Below are positions 1 to 5,115 of a DNA stretch of 5,945 bases, one piece after another. Under the pieces are notes generated by a model that was not told the origin of the DNA, searched no databases, and saw only the letters and a list, made by a program, of their open reading frames with translations. Both the position numbers and the translations under genes were made by a program. Numbering within the stretch: position 1 is the stretch's first letter; every line of letters starts with the position of its first letter. The stretch is from Chlamydiae bacterium RIFCSPHIGHO2_12_FULL_27_8 (GTDB lineage Bacteria; Chlamydiota; Chlamydiia; Chlamydiales; SM23-39), in assembly GCA_001796155.1 (NCBI GenBank), contig MGLU01000047.1, forward strand, positions 1 through 5,945, read 5' to 3'.

Positions 1-1272
1 CTGTTCTATCTCTTCAATCCACCAATCTTCAAGCTGTTCAAATAACTCATCAGAAATTAGTTTTGCGATAGTAAGCTCTGGTTTTATAATAAATAGAAGT
101 CTACCTTTTATTTTATTTGATGTTACTGCTTCATAAGTTTTAGCGATTTCTTCAGGATATTTTAATCCTAAAATATAAAGTTCATCCCTTAATTCTTTCC
201 AAATAGGCTCTAAAAAATTAGGCTCCTTATCATATTCTTTATTTGAGATTTTTGGTATTCTTATTGTTATGCACCTGTCTGTAGAAATAAAATCAAGTCC
301 TTCAGTGTTGTTTAGTGTAGTTGTGTTAAACAAGTCATAAGTCTCAGGTTTTCTATTTTTTCCTTCACTTACTTTCCCAGCTTTAAAGCCTCTCATAAAT
401 CCTGTTTTAACTAATCTTGTCGTTGCATTTTTCTTTTCTTCATCAAGAGTTTCATAATCATCAATATGTGTTTCTCCTTTCGTGCTTTCAATTAATCGTT
501 GTAAATATGCAAGTGTCCAATCTCCGAGAGCAATAGAATTAAAGCCTATGTTGTGTAGTATTTGAGTTAATCTTGATTTTGCAGAACCCATTTCAGCAAA
601 AATAAAAAGTCTGGCTCTTGCTCTCCACACAGGCATAAAGAAACTTGCTATTTTATAACAAGCAAGTAAAGAGTATTTTCTCTCATCTTCAAGATAGAGA
701 TATTTTTTAAAAATCTGAATTAACTTTTCATAAACAGAGTTTAGAGTTATGCTGTCAGTATTTTCATAAAGCCATTTACTTACTACTTTTTTAGACATTA
801 TATTATCAAGTCCTTCATCATAAAAATCATCTTTATAATTTAATCCGAAAATATTTCTTATTTCATCTAATCTTTCAAATTTGAAATGGATTTTTTTGTT
901 AGATGTTACAATCGTTGTGTATGGTTTTCCTTCTCTATAAAGCTTTGTTGCAAAATAATAAACACCATTATGAAAACCACAGCCAAGACTTTCATATTTT
1001 TGTCTATCCTCGACGAGAAATGATTTTATTCTGCTAATTTCCTGCATTTCTTCTTTGATTTTTTCATTATTTTCTTTTGCATATTCAAGATATATATCTG
1101 GACTTTTTTTAAAATAAGGAAGTGGGCTGAAACTTATTATTATTTTTGGAGTTAATTTTTCTGGTAAAAATCCATTTTCATCTCTAAAAGTATTCATCAT
1201 TTTTGCAAACCCACCATTGCCCTCAACATCCATTTTAAAAGCTCGTAATAAAGCTTCTTTTTCGTCTGTCAT
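1..1272 (-). CDS. P-loop ATPase, primase/helicase-associated type (3' end outside window)
   Basis: An open frame of 424 codons starts at ATG 1272 and leaves the window at base 1 without a stop, so the C-terminus is missing. The N-terminal 200 residues are not recognised. A P-loop-like motif FAEMGSAKSRL lies at residues 225-235, with Ala at both usual glycine positions but Lys232-Ser233 kept. A Walker B-like THIDDYE follows at 268-274. The segment LFNTTTLNN at 314-322 resembles a sensor-1 strand, and STDRCITIRIP at 330-340 resembles the arginine-bearing element after it in DUF927/DUF3631-like and related plasmid and phage ATPases. I recall GSAKS as a recurring P-loop variant in primase-linked ATPases of mobile elements. 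By inference it is a replicative helicase or helicase-like ATPase of the element. The start is the first ATG after an AT-rich region with a weak TATA-like site. It lies downstream of the mini-gene operon and could also be co-transcribed with it. Confidence 0.8.
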   Translation of the reverse strand, partial: MTDEKEALLRAFKMDVEGNGGFAKMMNTFRDENGFLPEKLTPKIIISFSPLPYFKKSPDIYLEYAKENNEKIKEEMQEISRIKSFLVEDRQKYESLGCGFHNGVYYFATKLYREGKPYTTIVTSNKKIHFKFERLDEIRNIFGLNYKDDFYDEGLDNIMSKKVVSKWLYENTDSITLNSVYEKLIQIFKKYLYLEDERKYSLLACYKIASFFMPVWRARARLFIFAEMGSAKSRLTQILHNIGFNSIALGDWTLAYLQRLIESTKGETHIDDYETLDEEKKNATTRLVKTGFMRGFKAGKVSEGKNRKPETYDLFNTTTLNNTEGLDFISTDRCITIRIPKISNKEYDKEPNFLEPIWKELRDELYILGLKYPEEIAKTYEAVTSNKIKGRLLFIIKPELTIAKLISDELFEQLEDWWIEEIEQ

Positions 1273-1302
1273 TATTTTTGAAATAATAGAAATACTTATT
1301 AA

Positions 1303-1310
1303 GATATAAT
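1303..1310 (-). promoter_or_regulatory. Weak TATA-like box of the ATPase gene
   Basis: On the minus strand ATTATATC lies about 35 nt before the ATPase ATG at 1272. At the usual archaeal spacing, transcription would start near 1281 with a leader of about 8 nt. The match is poorer than the TTTATAAA boxes elsewhere in this window, and no Shine-Dalgarno site precedes the ATG. Confidence 0.35.
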
Positions 1311-1329
1311 ACTTTATTCCTAATAACTA

Positions 1330-1351
1330 GAAAGGAGTTAAAACTCCTTTC
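1330..1351 (-). terminator. Perfect 9-bp hairpin after the mini-gene operon
   Basis: GAAAGGAGT (1330-1338) and ACTCCTTTC (1343-1351) are exact reverse complements around a 4-nt loop. The hairpin sits 26 nt past the stop of the last operon gene and before the ATPase gene, so it may end or stabilise the operon transcript. No long T-run follows it on the minus strand, so terminator function is only tentative. A protein-binding site is an alternative. Confidence 0.35.
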
Positions 1352-1376
1352 TTCATCTGTTCTTTCTATTTATTTT

Positions 1377-1550
1377 TCACCTCATTATTTTTAATTGTTT
1401 AGCAATTCTTTTTAATTTATCCAGCGTTTCTTTTTCATCTTTGAGTTCCAAATTAATAATAAAGCCGTATTTAGTGAGAAGACCATCTCTTCTTGATGAA
1501 GATGTCCATCTTATATTTTCCAATATTTCTTTTGGAATTTTTTTACTCAC
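1377..1550 (-). CDS. 57-aa charged protein, paralogue of the gene before it
   Basis: A GTG-initiated frame of 57 residues ends in TGA at 1377-1379. The start is supported by GAGG at 1560-1563 on the minus strand, 9 nt before the GTG, and by an 8-nt overlap with the end of the upstream gene, an arrangement typical of translational coupling. Residues 33-49 (NLELKDEKETLDKLKRI) closely match NLELKDEKETLERLRRI in the 64-aa neighbour. The N-terminal halves are more diverged but share an R-x-T start and a DG pair. The C-terminal half is predicted to be a charged amphipathic helix that could form a coiled coil. No known family is recognised. I infer an accessory or regulatory protein of the element, perhaps able to dimerise with its paralogue. 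Confidence 0.75.
   Translation of the reverse strand: MSKKIPKEILENIRWTSSSRRDGLLTKYGFIINLELKDEKETLDKLKRIAKQLKIMR
1421..1454. repeat. Diverged direct repeat, copy 1 (copy 2 at 1605-1638)
   Basis: Bases 1421-1454 and 1605-1638 match at 30 of 34 positions. They encode the shared NLELKDEKETL segment of the two adjacent small genes. Three of the four differences are silent third-position changes and the fourth swaps Asp for Glu. This points to a tandem gene duplication kept under protein-level selection. Confidence 0.8.
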
Positions 1551-1737
1551 CTTTCAATTCCTCTGCGATTTTATTTAATTCTTTCCCAATTCGTCTTAAT
1601 CTTTCCAGTGTTTCTTTTTCATCCTTCAGTTCTAAATTCTCAAACCACCCAATCGTGCCATCAACAGATTTTGTTACTCTTAAATTTTCCTTAAAAGAAT
1701 ATCCTTCATCATTGATTGTTTTCGTTTGTTCTGTCAT
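1543..1737 (-). CDS. 64-aa charged protein, paralogue of the following gene
   Basis: The ATG at 1737 is preceded by a strong GGAGG (1747-1751 on the minus strand) at 9-nt spacing. The protein has an N-terminal part with TKSVDGTIGWFEN (residues 22-34), then a long charged amphipathic helix from about residue 35 to 62 with leucine and isoleucine spacing that suits a coiled coil. It overlaps the 43-aa gene before it by 29 nt and the 57-aa paralogue after it by 8 nt, so all are probably read from one mRNA. No family is recognised. The helix-rich, acidic and basic composition fits a small dimerising protein rather than an enzyme, which is inference. Confidence 0.8.
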   Translation of the reverse strand: MTEQTKTINDEGYSFKENLRVTKSVDGTIGWFENLELKDEKETLERLRRIGKELNKIAEELKGE

Positions 1738-1840
1738 TGTGCAATGCCTCCAATTTTAATTCTCGTATAATTGCCATTACTATATTATAATCGACTTTAA
1801 TTTTCTCATAATAAGATAATGGCTCAATTTGTTCTATCAT
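1709..1840 (-). CDS. 43-aa hypothetical protein of the mini-gene operon
   Basis: This short frame starts with ATG at 1840, six nt after a GAGG site (1847-1850 on the minus strand). It ends in TGA at 1709-1711, inside the next gene. It overlaps the end of the AbrB-like gene by 17 nt and the 64-aa gene by 29 nt, each in a different frame. The sequence begins MIEQIEPLSYYEKIKVDYN and continues as a probable helix with a polar tail. No family is recognised. Evidence that it is real rests on the ribosome binding site, its position in a tightly packed operon and protein-like composition. It could instead be a translated leader that couples its neighbours. Confidence 0.6.
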   Translation of the reverse strand: MIEQIEPLSYYEKIKVDYNIVMAIIRELKLEALHNDRTNENNQ

Positions 1841-1982
1841 TTTCAACCTCTACTTTTTTAATGATAACAAAATCTCCCGCTTCAATATTTGATTTTCTTG
1901 GAATAACGACAAATTTTAATTTATCATACTTTCTAATTAAAACTCTTTTTATTTCCATTTCTTTGTTTGCGTATTTTTGCAT
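1824..1982 (-). CDS. 52-aa AbrB/SpoVT-like small protein, first gene of the operon
   Basis: A 52-residue frame starts with ATG at 1982, exactly where a leaderless mRNA from the TTTATAAA box at 2003-2010 would begin, and no ribosome binding site precedes it. Residues 15-45 contain the pattern V-L-I-R, then FVVIPRKSNIEAGDFVII, which resembles the swapped-hairpin AbrB fold (V-x-I-P ... I-x-x-G-D-x-V). The IP-to-GD spacing is shorter than in bacterial AbrB, as in some short archaeal members I recall. Such proteins bind DNA as dimers and often repress their own operon. As the promoter-proximal gene facing the 187-aa regulator, it is a plausible repressor of this divergent promoter region. An internal ATG at residue 9 is a less likely start. 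Confidence 0.75.
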   Translation of the reverse strand: MQKYANKEMEIKRVLIRKYDKLKFVVIPRKSNIEAGDFVIIKKVEVENDRTN

Positions 1983-2002
1983 ATAATAACTAAACTTTCA
2001 TC

Positions 2003-2010
2003 TTTATAAA
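2003..2010 (-). promoter_or_regulatory. TATA box of the mini-gene operon
   Basis: A perfect TTTATAAA box is centred about 24.5 nt before the ATG at 1982, predicting a leaderless transcript. Read on the minus strand, the preceding AACA may be part of a BRE. The 12-mer TTTATAAATGTT (plus strand, 2003-2014) recurs exactly at the integrase promoter. The box is palindromic, so weak firing to the right cannot be excluded. Confidence 0.8.
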
Positions 2011-2038
2011 TGTTACTATATGACAAGATATGCAAATA

Positions 2039-2046
2039 TTTATAAA
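2039..2046 (+). promoter_or_regulatory. TATA box of the 187-aa regulator gene
   Basis: TTTATAAA is centred about 25.5 nt before the in-frame ATG at 2068, with a CAAAT stretch upstream that could serve as BRE. This places the transcription start at the A of that ATG. It argues that the in-frame ATG at 2020, which lies upstream of the box, is not the start. Confidence 0.75.
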
Positions 2047-2067
2047 GTCAATTCTCTTTATGGCTCT

Positions 2068-2631
2068 ATGAAAAATGAACCTATTTTAAATATCAAAGAA
2101 CAGGCTTTAGAAAAAATAAAATCACTGCAAAAAATAGAACCTGAGTTTGTGTTAAGTTGGCTTGGTGGTTTAACTGACTTAGAACAAAGAATAATTTCTG
2201 TTATGTATATCTATAATAAAGCATTAACAATAAAAGATATTATGAGTTCATTAATTAAGAATACTTATTCTGTTTTAGCCTCAAGAGATTATCCAATAGG
2301 GATTAGTTTAAAGAGTGAATTTGATTTTCCGTTTAGCAGTTATTGTTTAGCTGATGATAAAAAAATAAAGCAAAAAATATTTCTTATGTCTCAACCAGAA
2401 GCTATGAATTTTTTGAAAAAAGAAATTAAGTTCCCCAGCTTCAGAAGAATTGATAAAAGTATTCAAGATTTAATTAGTTTAGGGGTTGTCCTTACAAGAG
2501 AGGGAAAATTAGAGAATGAAAAGATTAAAGGGCTATATTTTTTAAATCCAATTATTAGAACACAACTTTTAAAACTTAAAATTAATAAGGATAATTTGAG
2601 GCACAACTTACAAAACAAGCATAAAGTTTAA
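2068..2631 (+). CDS. 187-aa probable winged-helix DNA-binding protein
   Basis: The start is set by the TATA box at 2039-2046, which gives a leaderless mRNA beginning at ATG 2068. An in-frame ATG at 2020 would add 16 residues but lies upstream of that box. Residues 37-62 (DLEQRIISVMYIYNKALTIK and on) look like the first helices of a helix-turn-helix. Residues 123-136 (PSFRRIDKSIQDLI) followed by SLGVVLTREG and a hydrophobic strand (KGLYFLNP) look like a recognition helix and wing. A roughly 60-residue insert separates the two, so the HTH reading is tentative. A lone Cys93 suggests no metal site. The tail is basic. It is transcribed divergently from the AbrB-like operon, as expected for a control switch, and its last 4 nt overlap the end of the convergent integrase gene. 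No named family is recognised. Confidence 0.8.
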   Translation: MKNEPILNIKEQALEKIKSLQKIEPEFVLSWLGGLTDLEQRIISVMYIYNKALTIKDIMSSLIKNTYSVLASRDYPIGISLKSEFDFPFSSYCLADDKKIKQKIFLMSQPEAMNFLKKEIKFPSFRRIDKSIQDLISLGVVLTREGKLENEKIKGLYFLNPIIRTQLLKLKINKDNLRHNLQNKHKV

Positions 2632-3746
2632 AGAGATTGTTTAATTAATACTTTTTTCCCTCTCTTCAATCCCTCAATCTCTTTTCTAAAATTATCAAAC
2701 ATTTCAGAATATTCTTTTTCCCTTAATTCAAATTGTGTTTTTAATTCCCTGCTTTCTTTCCTAACTTTTGAAATATCATCATCAAGCATAACTTCTTTAA
2801 CTTCAAACTCGTCAATCCCAGCACGATTAATATAAACATCAACTACATCACTGCTGAATACCCAACCAAATCTTTTACAAAGCTGTTGTCTGTTTAATTT
2901 AGAGGCGTAAAATGTAGCTGATGATTTTCTAAACATATGAGCATGAACTCTTTTATCTAAAACTCTCTTTCCTAATCTTGTTAAAAACATTCTAACAGCG
3001 TCGTAACCAATATTTAAAACTCTGTCCTTTGCGTCTTGTTTTTCTATACTTGCTAAATATTTGGCTATCGCTTCGGTGCAGTATTCCCAATATAACCCGA
3101 CTTTTCTGCCTTGTGTTTTGCTGTATTCTCCTCTAATGTCAATCTGATAATAAGGAAAGTTTTTTGTTGGTGCTTCTAAATCCTCAAATCTGAAATTAAG
3201 AAATTCCTCTATTCTTGCACCGCTATCAAACAAAACAGCTATAGCATATTTCTGCCAGAGTGGTTTAGCTTCTTTATACAATTTCTTTATTTCTTGCTCT
3301 GTTAAAATTTCTGGAGTTTTCTTTTTGCTCCTAATAATAAACCACTTTCTTAATGGTTTATTTGTTTTAGAGATAAAGCTATTAATCTTTTTCGGATAGT
3401 TATATTCAAAATAACGGACAAGACTTTCAGTTAGTCCTTCTTTTATGGTTTCCTTGTAGGGTTTGCCATCTTGTTTAGTAATTTTATCATTAAGCAATTT
3501 TTCCTTAAAACTTTCAAGCTCTTCTCTTGATATTTTATCGGTTGGCTTTTTGTAAATCTTAAAGAATAAAACCATATCATTGATAAGTCTAAGCTGTCGC
3601 CTTTCGGTTAAACCTTTTTCTATTGTTACTTGTCTAATCCAATCCAAAACAGATTTATATTCTTTTTCCGTTGGTGTAAATTTCTTTAAGTTGTTTTTAG
3701 CTGTTTCAAGATTAATCGGATGTATGCTTATCTTTTCAAAGGTCAT
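2628..3746 (-). CDS. Tyrosine recombinase (integrase), archaeal type
   Basis: This 372-residue protein has the layout of a tyrosine recombinase: an N-terminal SAM-like core-binding domain (about 25-118) and a catalytic domain (about 147-310). Visible active-site residues are Arg178 in SGARIEEF, Lys210 in the beta-hairpin EYSKTQGRK, His270 and Arg273 in HMFRKSSAT, Trp295 in FGW (in place of the second His) and the nucleophile Tyr305 in VDVYINR. Spacing from Arg273 to Tyr305 is normal. Residues 323-365 form a charged probable coiled coil, an extension I associate with archaeal and DPANN integrases. It should integrate or excise the element, or resolve its multimers, by strand exchange through a 3'-phosphotyrosine. 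The ATG at 3746 lies 25 nt after a TTTATAAA box, so the mRNA is leaderless. All catalytic residues are present, so the enzyme looks active. Confidence 0.95.
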   Translation of the reverse strand: MTFEKISIHPINLETAKNNLKKFTPTEKEYKSVLDWIRQVTIEKGLTERRQLRLINDMVLFFKIYKKPTDKISREELESFKEKLLNDKITKQDGKPYKETIKEGLTESLVRYFEYNYPKKINSFISKTNKPLRKWFIIRSKKKTPEILTEQEIKKLYKEAKPLWQKYAIAVLFDSGARIEEFLNFRFEDLEAPTKNFPYYQIDIRGEYSKTQGRKVGLYWEYCTEAIAKYLASIEKQDAKDRVLNIGYDAVRMFLTRLGKRVLDKRVHAHMFRKSSATFYASKLNRQQLCKRFGWVFSSDVVDVYINRAGIDEFEVKEVMLDDDISKVRKESRELKTQFELREKEYSEMFDNFRKEIEGLKRGKKVLIKQSL

Positions 3747-3767
3747 AGAATATAGAAAAACCTATCT

Positions 3768-3775
3768 TTTATAAA
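3768..3775 (-). promoter_or_regulatory. TATA box of the integrase gene
   Basis: TTTATAAA is centred 25.5 nt upstream of the integrase ATG (3746), predicting a leaderless transcript. The box is embedded in the 12-mer TTTATAAATGTT (plus strand), which is identical to the one at the AbrB-like operon promoter. It abuts the GC-rich hairpin at 3776-3826, so anything binding there could control integrase expression. Confidence 0.85.
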
Positions 3776-3826
3776 TGTTCTGGTTCGGAATAATGCGAGG
3801 GGTACGCCTGATTGCGAAGTAGAACA
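3776..3826. other. GC-rich imperfect hairpin upstream of the integrase; possible attachment or operator site
   Basis: Bases 3781-3820 are about 52% GC (21 of 40), against roughly 30% around them, and encode no protein. TGTTCT (3776-3781) pairs with AGAACA (3821-3826). After a 2x2 internal loop, TTCG (3784-3787) pairs with CGAA (3815-3818), and GCG (3795-3797) can pair with CGC (3805-3807). Attachment sites often lie next to the integrase gene and may carry host-derived sequence. A tRNA end was looked for and not found, so att is only a guess. The rest of the intergenic gap to 3892 holds two small abutting hairpins (3854-3867 and 3869-3882) and nothing else I can support. Confidence 0.4.
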
Positions 3827-3892
3827 ATTACTCAAATAAACTTTAAATATGCATTACCCTATGGTAAGAGTATATCAATACTGCTCATTTTA

Positions 3893-4300
3893 TTAAAAGT
3901 CCTGATAAAATTCAATGTAATCTGCATAACCATCGGTTACATACACAACCGCTTCAATATGTGCAAGACGATTTTTAGATGTTTTTACATCAAGATTTAA
4001 CGTAACCTCTATTTCGTCCCTCTCTAAAACATCACAATAGGTATCTGTGATTTTTATTGATGTAGGATGCTCATCTATCAATTTATATTTGTAAGTCATC
4101 CAATTAATTAAATCATGGTTAGAAACTGAAAGAAAATATTTTGCTTCATCTATAGCCTCTGCACATAACTCGTATTCTGATTTTTCCTCTTCTAATGGTT
4201 GGAATTGCCAAAATATAAAATATATTCCCACAAAAAAGATTATGATGTAAAGAGCATTTTTTAGAATATCAGATTTCCCTATTTGTTTATCTTTTTCCAT
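3893..4300 (-). CDS. 135-aa single-pass membrane protein with outer domain
   Basis: The N-terminus is short and basic (MEKDKQIGK), followed by one hydrophobic segment at about residues 14-32 and then a polar domain of about 100 residues, so the protein is probably anchored with the C-terminal domain outside. That domain has a helical acidic stretch (36-60), a beta-like second half ending in EAVVYVTDGYADYIEFY, and two cysteines (46 and 89). The fold could be a small alpha+beta sandwich. No family is recognised. The ATG at 4300 follows the stop of the two-helix membrane gene by one base and has no ribosome binding site, so it is probably translated by coupling on the same mRNA. Cell-surface or exclusion roles are possible for a mobile element but are not shown. 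Confidence 0.8.
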   Translation of the reverse strand: MEKDKQIGKSDILKNALYIIIFFVGIYFIFWQFQPLEEEKSEYELCAEAIDEAKYFLSVSNHDLINWMTYKYKLIDEHPTSIKITDTYCDVLERDEIEVTLNLDVKTSKNRLAHIEAVVYVTDGYADYIEFYQDF

Positions 4301-4301
4301 T

Positions 4302-4556
4302 TTAGTTTTTTAATTTTTCCTTAAACTTTTTATTGATGTTACTCCAAGTCCAAAATCCAAAAATTAATCCTGCGATTGCCCAAATTATAAAATTAAAAAT
4401 AATATCAGAATTATCTATTTTCTCCTCAAAAATAAATTTCTGAAAGAAAATCATAAATAGAAACATAAAACCTCCAAAATAAAGAACTCCTCTTGTTAGA
4501 ATATAATTCCATTTTCCTTGTTCAATTATTTCTTTGAGATTTTCCTCGTTTGTCAT
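4302..4556 (-). CDS. 84-aa two-helix membrane protein
   Basis: The frame can be extended to an ATG at 4601, but that codon lies inside a palindrome upstream of the TATA-like box. The ATG at 4556 (MTNEENLKEI...) follows the promoter with a leader of about 8 nt and is preferred. An N-terminal amphipathic helix (1-18) precedes two hydrophobic segments at about 24-40 (VLYFGGFMFLFMIFF) and 52-71 (IIFNFIIWAIAGLIFGFWTW), joined by an acidic loop, and a lysine-rich tail follows. Positive-inside reasoning puts both ends in the cytoplasm. It resembles small '2TM' membrane proteins of unknown function seen in many prokaryotes. It leads a two-gene unit with the 135-aa anchored protein, so the two may act together in the membrane. 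Confidence 0.8.
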   Translation of the reverse strand: MTNEENLKEIIEQGKWNYILTRGVLYFGGFMFLFMIFFQKFIFEEKIDNSDIIFNFIIWAIAGLIFGFWTWSNINKKFKEKLKN

Positions 4557-4584
4557 TTTTATAATAAATAATAAAGAATTTACA

Positions 4585-4592
4585 TTTTTATA
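4585..4592 (-). promoter_or_regulatory. TATA-like box of the membrane gene pair
   Basis: On the minus strand TATAAAAA lies about 33 nt before the ATG at 4556. This predicts a start near 4563 and a very short leader. The palindrome at 4597-4610 is directly upstream of it, where a bound protein could block or assist the basal factors. Confidence 0.5.
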
Positions 4593-4596
4593 TCTA

Positions 4597-4610
4597 TGCA
4601 TAATTATGCA
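4597..4610. promoter_or_regulatory. Perfect 14-bp palindrome, candidate operator
   Basis: TGCATAATTATGCA is its own reverse complement. It lies between two divergent promoters and beside a winged-helix gene. Its TGCAT half-site reappears in the direct repeat at 4631-4648. The sequence suits a site for a dimeric regulator, most simply the adjacent 71-aa protein. This is inferred from position and symmetry. Confidence 0.55.
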
Positions 4611-4618
4611 AACTTTCT

Positions 4619-4626
4619 ATTTAAGG
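4619..4626 (+). promoter_or_regulatory. TATA box of the winged-helix gene
   Basis: TATTTAAG is centred about 25.5 nt before the ATG at 4648, the leaderless spacing seen at three other promoters here. It selects this ATG over the longer frame that opens at 4534. Confidence 0.65.
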
Positions 4627-4630
4627 ATTA

Positions 4631-4648
4631 TGTGCATTATTGTGCATA
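4631..4648 (+). promoter_or_regulatory. Direct repeat over the start of the winged-helix gene, candidate autoregulatory operator
   Basis: TGTGCATTAT (4631-4640) is followed immediately by TGTGCATATG (4641-4650), giving two TGTGCAT copies exactly 10 bp, or one helical turn, apart. The second copy runs into the start codon. With the TGCAT half-sites of the nearby palindrome, this suggests repression of the gene by its own product. Confidence 0.5.
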
Positions 4649-4863
4649 TGACAAGAAAACCTATTACTTCACTTATGGAAGATATTAAGAAAATTCTTGA
4701 GAAGCATAAAGAGTTATCAATAAGACAGCTTTCCATTAAAACTAAATCTCAATGGAGAACTATAGAGAAGGCTTTAGAAACTATGAAGTCTTTAAATGTT
4801 GTTAAGGAAAGAAAAGGTAATGAAACTGAAAGGATTGAAAGACTGTTTTCTTTAAAAAAATGA
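4648..4863 (+). CDS. 71-aa winged-helix transcriptional regulator
   Basis: The ATG at 4648 is preferred to the upstream ATG at 4534 because of the TATA box at 4619-4626 and because the 38 extra residues would be read through promoter and palindrome sequence. Residues 8-21 form helix 1. ELSIRQLSIKTKSQWRTIEK (22-41) is a clear helix-turn-helix with recognition helix around 34-46. LNVVKERKGNETERIERLFSL (49-69) fits the wing and a final strand. It is the size of a minimal wHTH domain with no sensor domain, so it probably acts as a DNA-binding dimer. It lies divergent to the membrane gene pair with palindromic and direct-repeat sites between them. The likely role is control of that pair and of itself. 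It could also bind the structured region downstream. Confidence 0.85.
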   Translation: MTRKPITSLMEDIKKILEKHKELSIRQLSIKTKSQWRTIEKALETMKSLNVVKERKGNETERIERLFSLKK

Positions 4864-5115
4864 AAAATTTTTCTACGGGGTTAACCAAATAAATTATATG
4901 TTCAACTTAAAGGTCGCAAGACATTAAACTAATAGCTTTTACTTCTCAAACTCCGATATATACTTTACACTATATAGGTTTTTAAGAGGCTATAAGCAAT
5001 AATCCTAACTATTATAAGCTCTATTAATGAATAGCGGTGTAATATATACATTACAGAATACACCTTTTTAGTAATAACAAATAGCGTTTAATCAAATAGT
5101 TTACACAAGAAACAC

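Noticed and set aside
1493..1759. Plus-strand open frame of 88 codons
   Set aside because: It is antisense to the two paralogous small genes, has a Ser/Phe-rich composition typical of the reverse of Lys/Glu-rich coding sequence, and has no promoter or ribosome binding site.
2020..2067. Sixteen-residue upstream extension of the 187-aa protein
   Set aside because: The in-frame ATG at 2020 lies upstream of the TATA box at 2039-2046, whose spacing fits a start at 2068.
3781..3830. tRNA 3' end as integration site
   Set aside because: GGTTCGG resembles a T-arm start, but the matching stem, loop length and acceptor sequence are absent.
3766..3899. A second large cloverleaf-like fold around the integrase promoter (3766-3777 with 3886-3899)
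   Set aside because: The outer stem needs two bulges and is almost purely A/T, a 28-nt spacer stays unpaired, and it overlaps a TATA box and the end of a coding region. The two 5-bp hairpins at 3854-3882 are within chance expectation.
3580..4000. Plus-strand open frames at 3580-3774 and 3812-4000
   Set aside because: The first is antisense to the catalytically complete integrase. The second crosses the hairpin region and the antisense of the 135-aa gene. Neither has translation signals or recognisable sequence.
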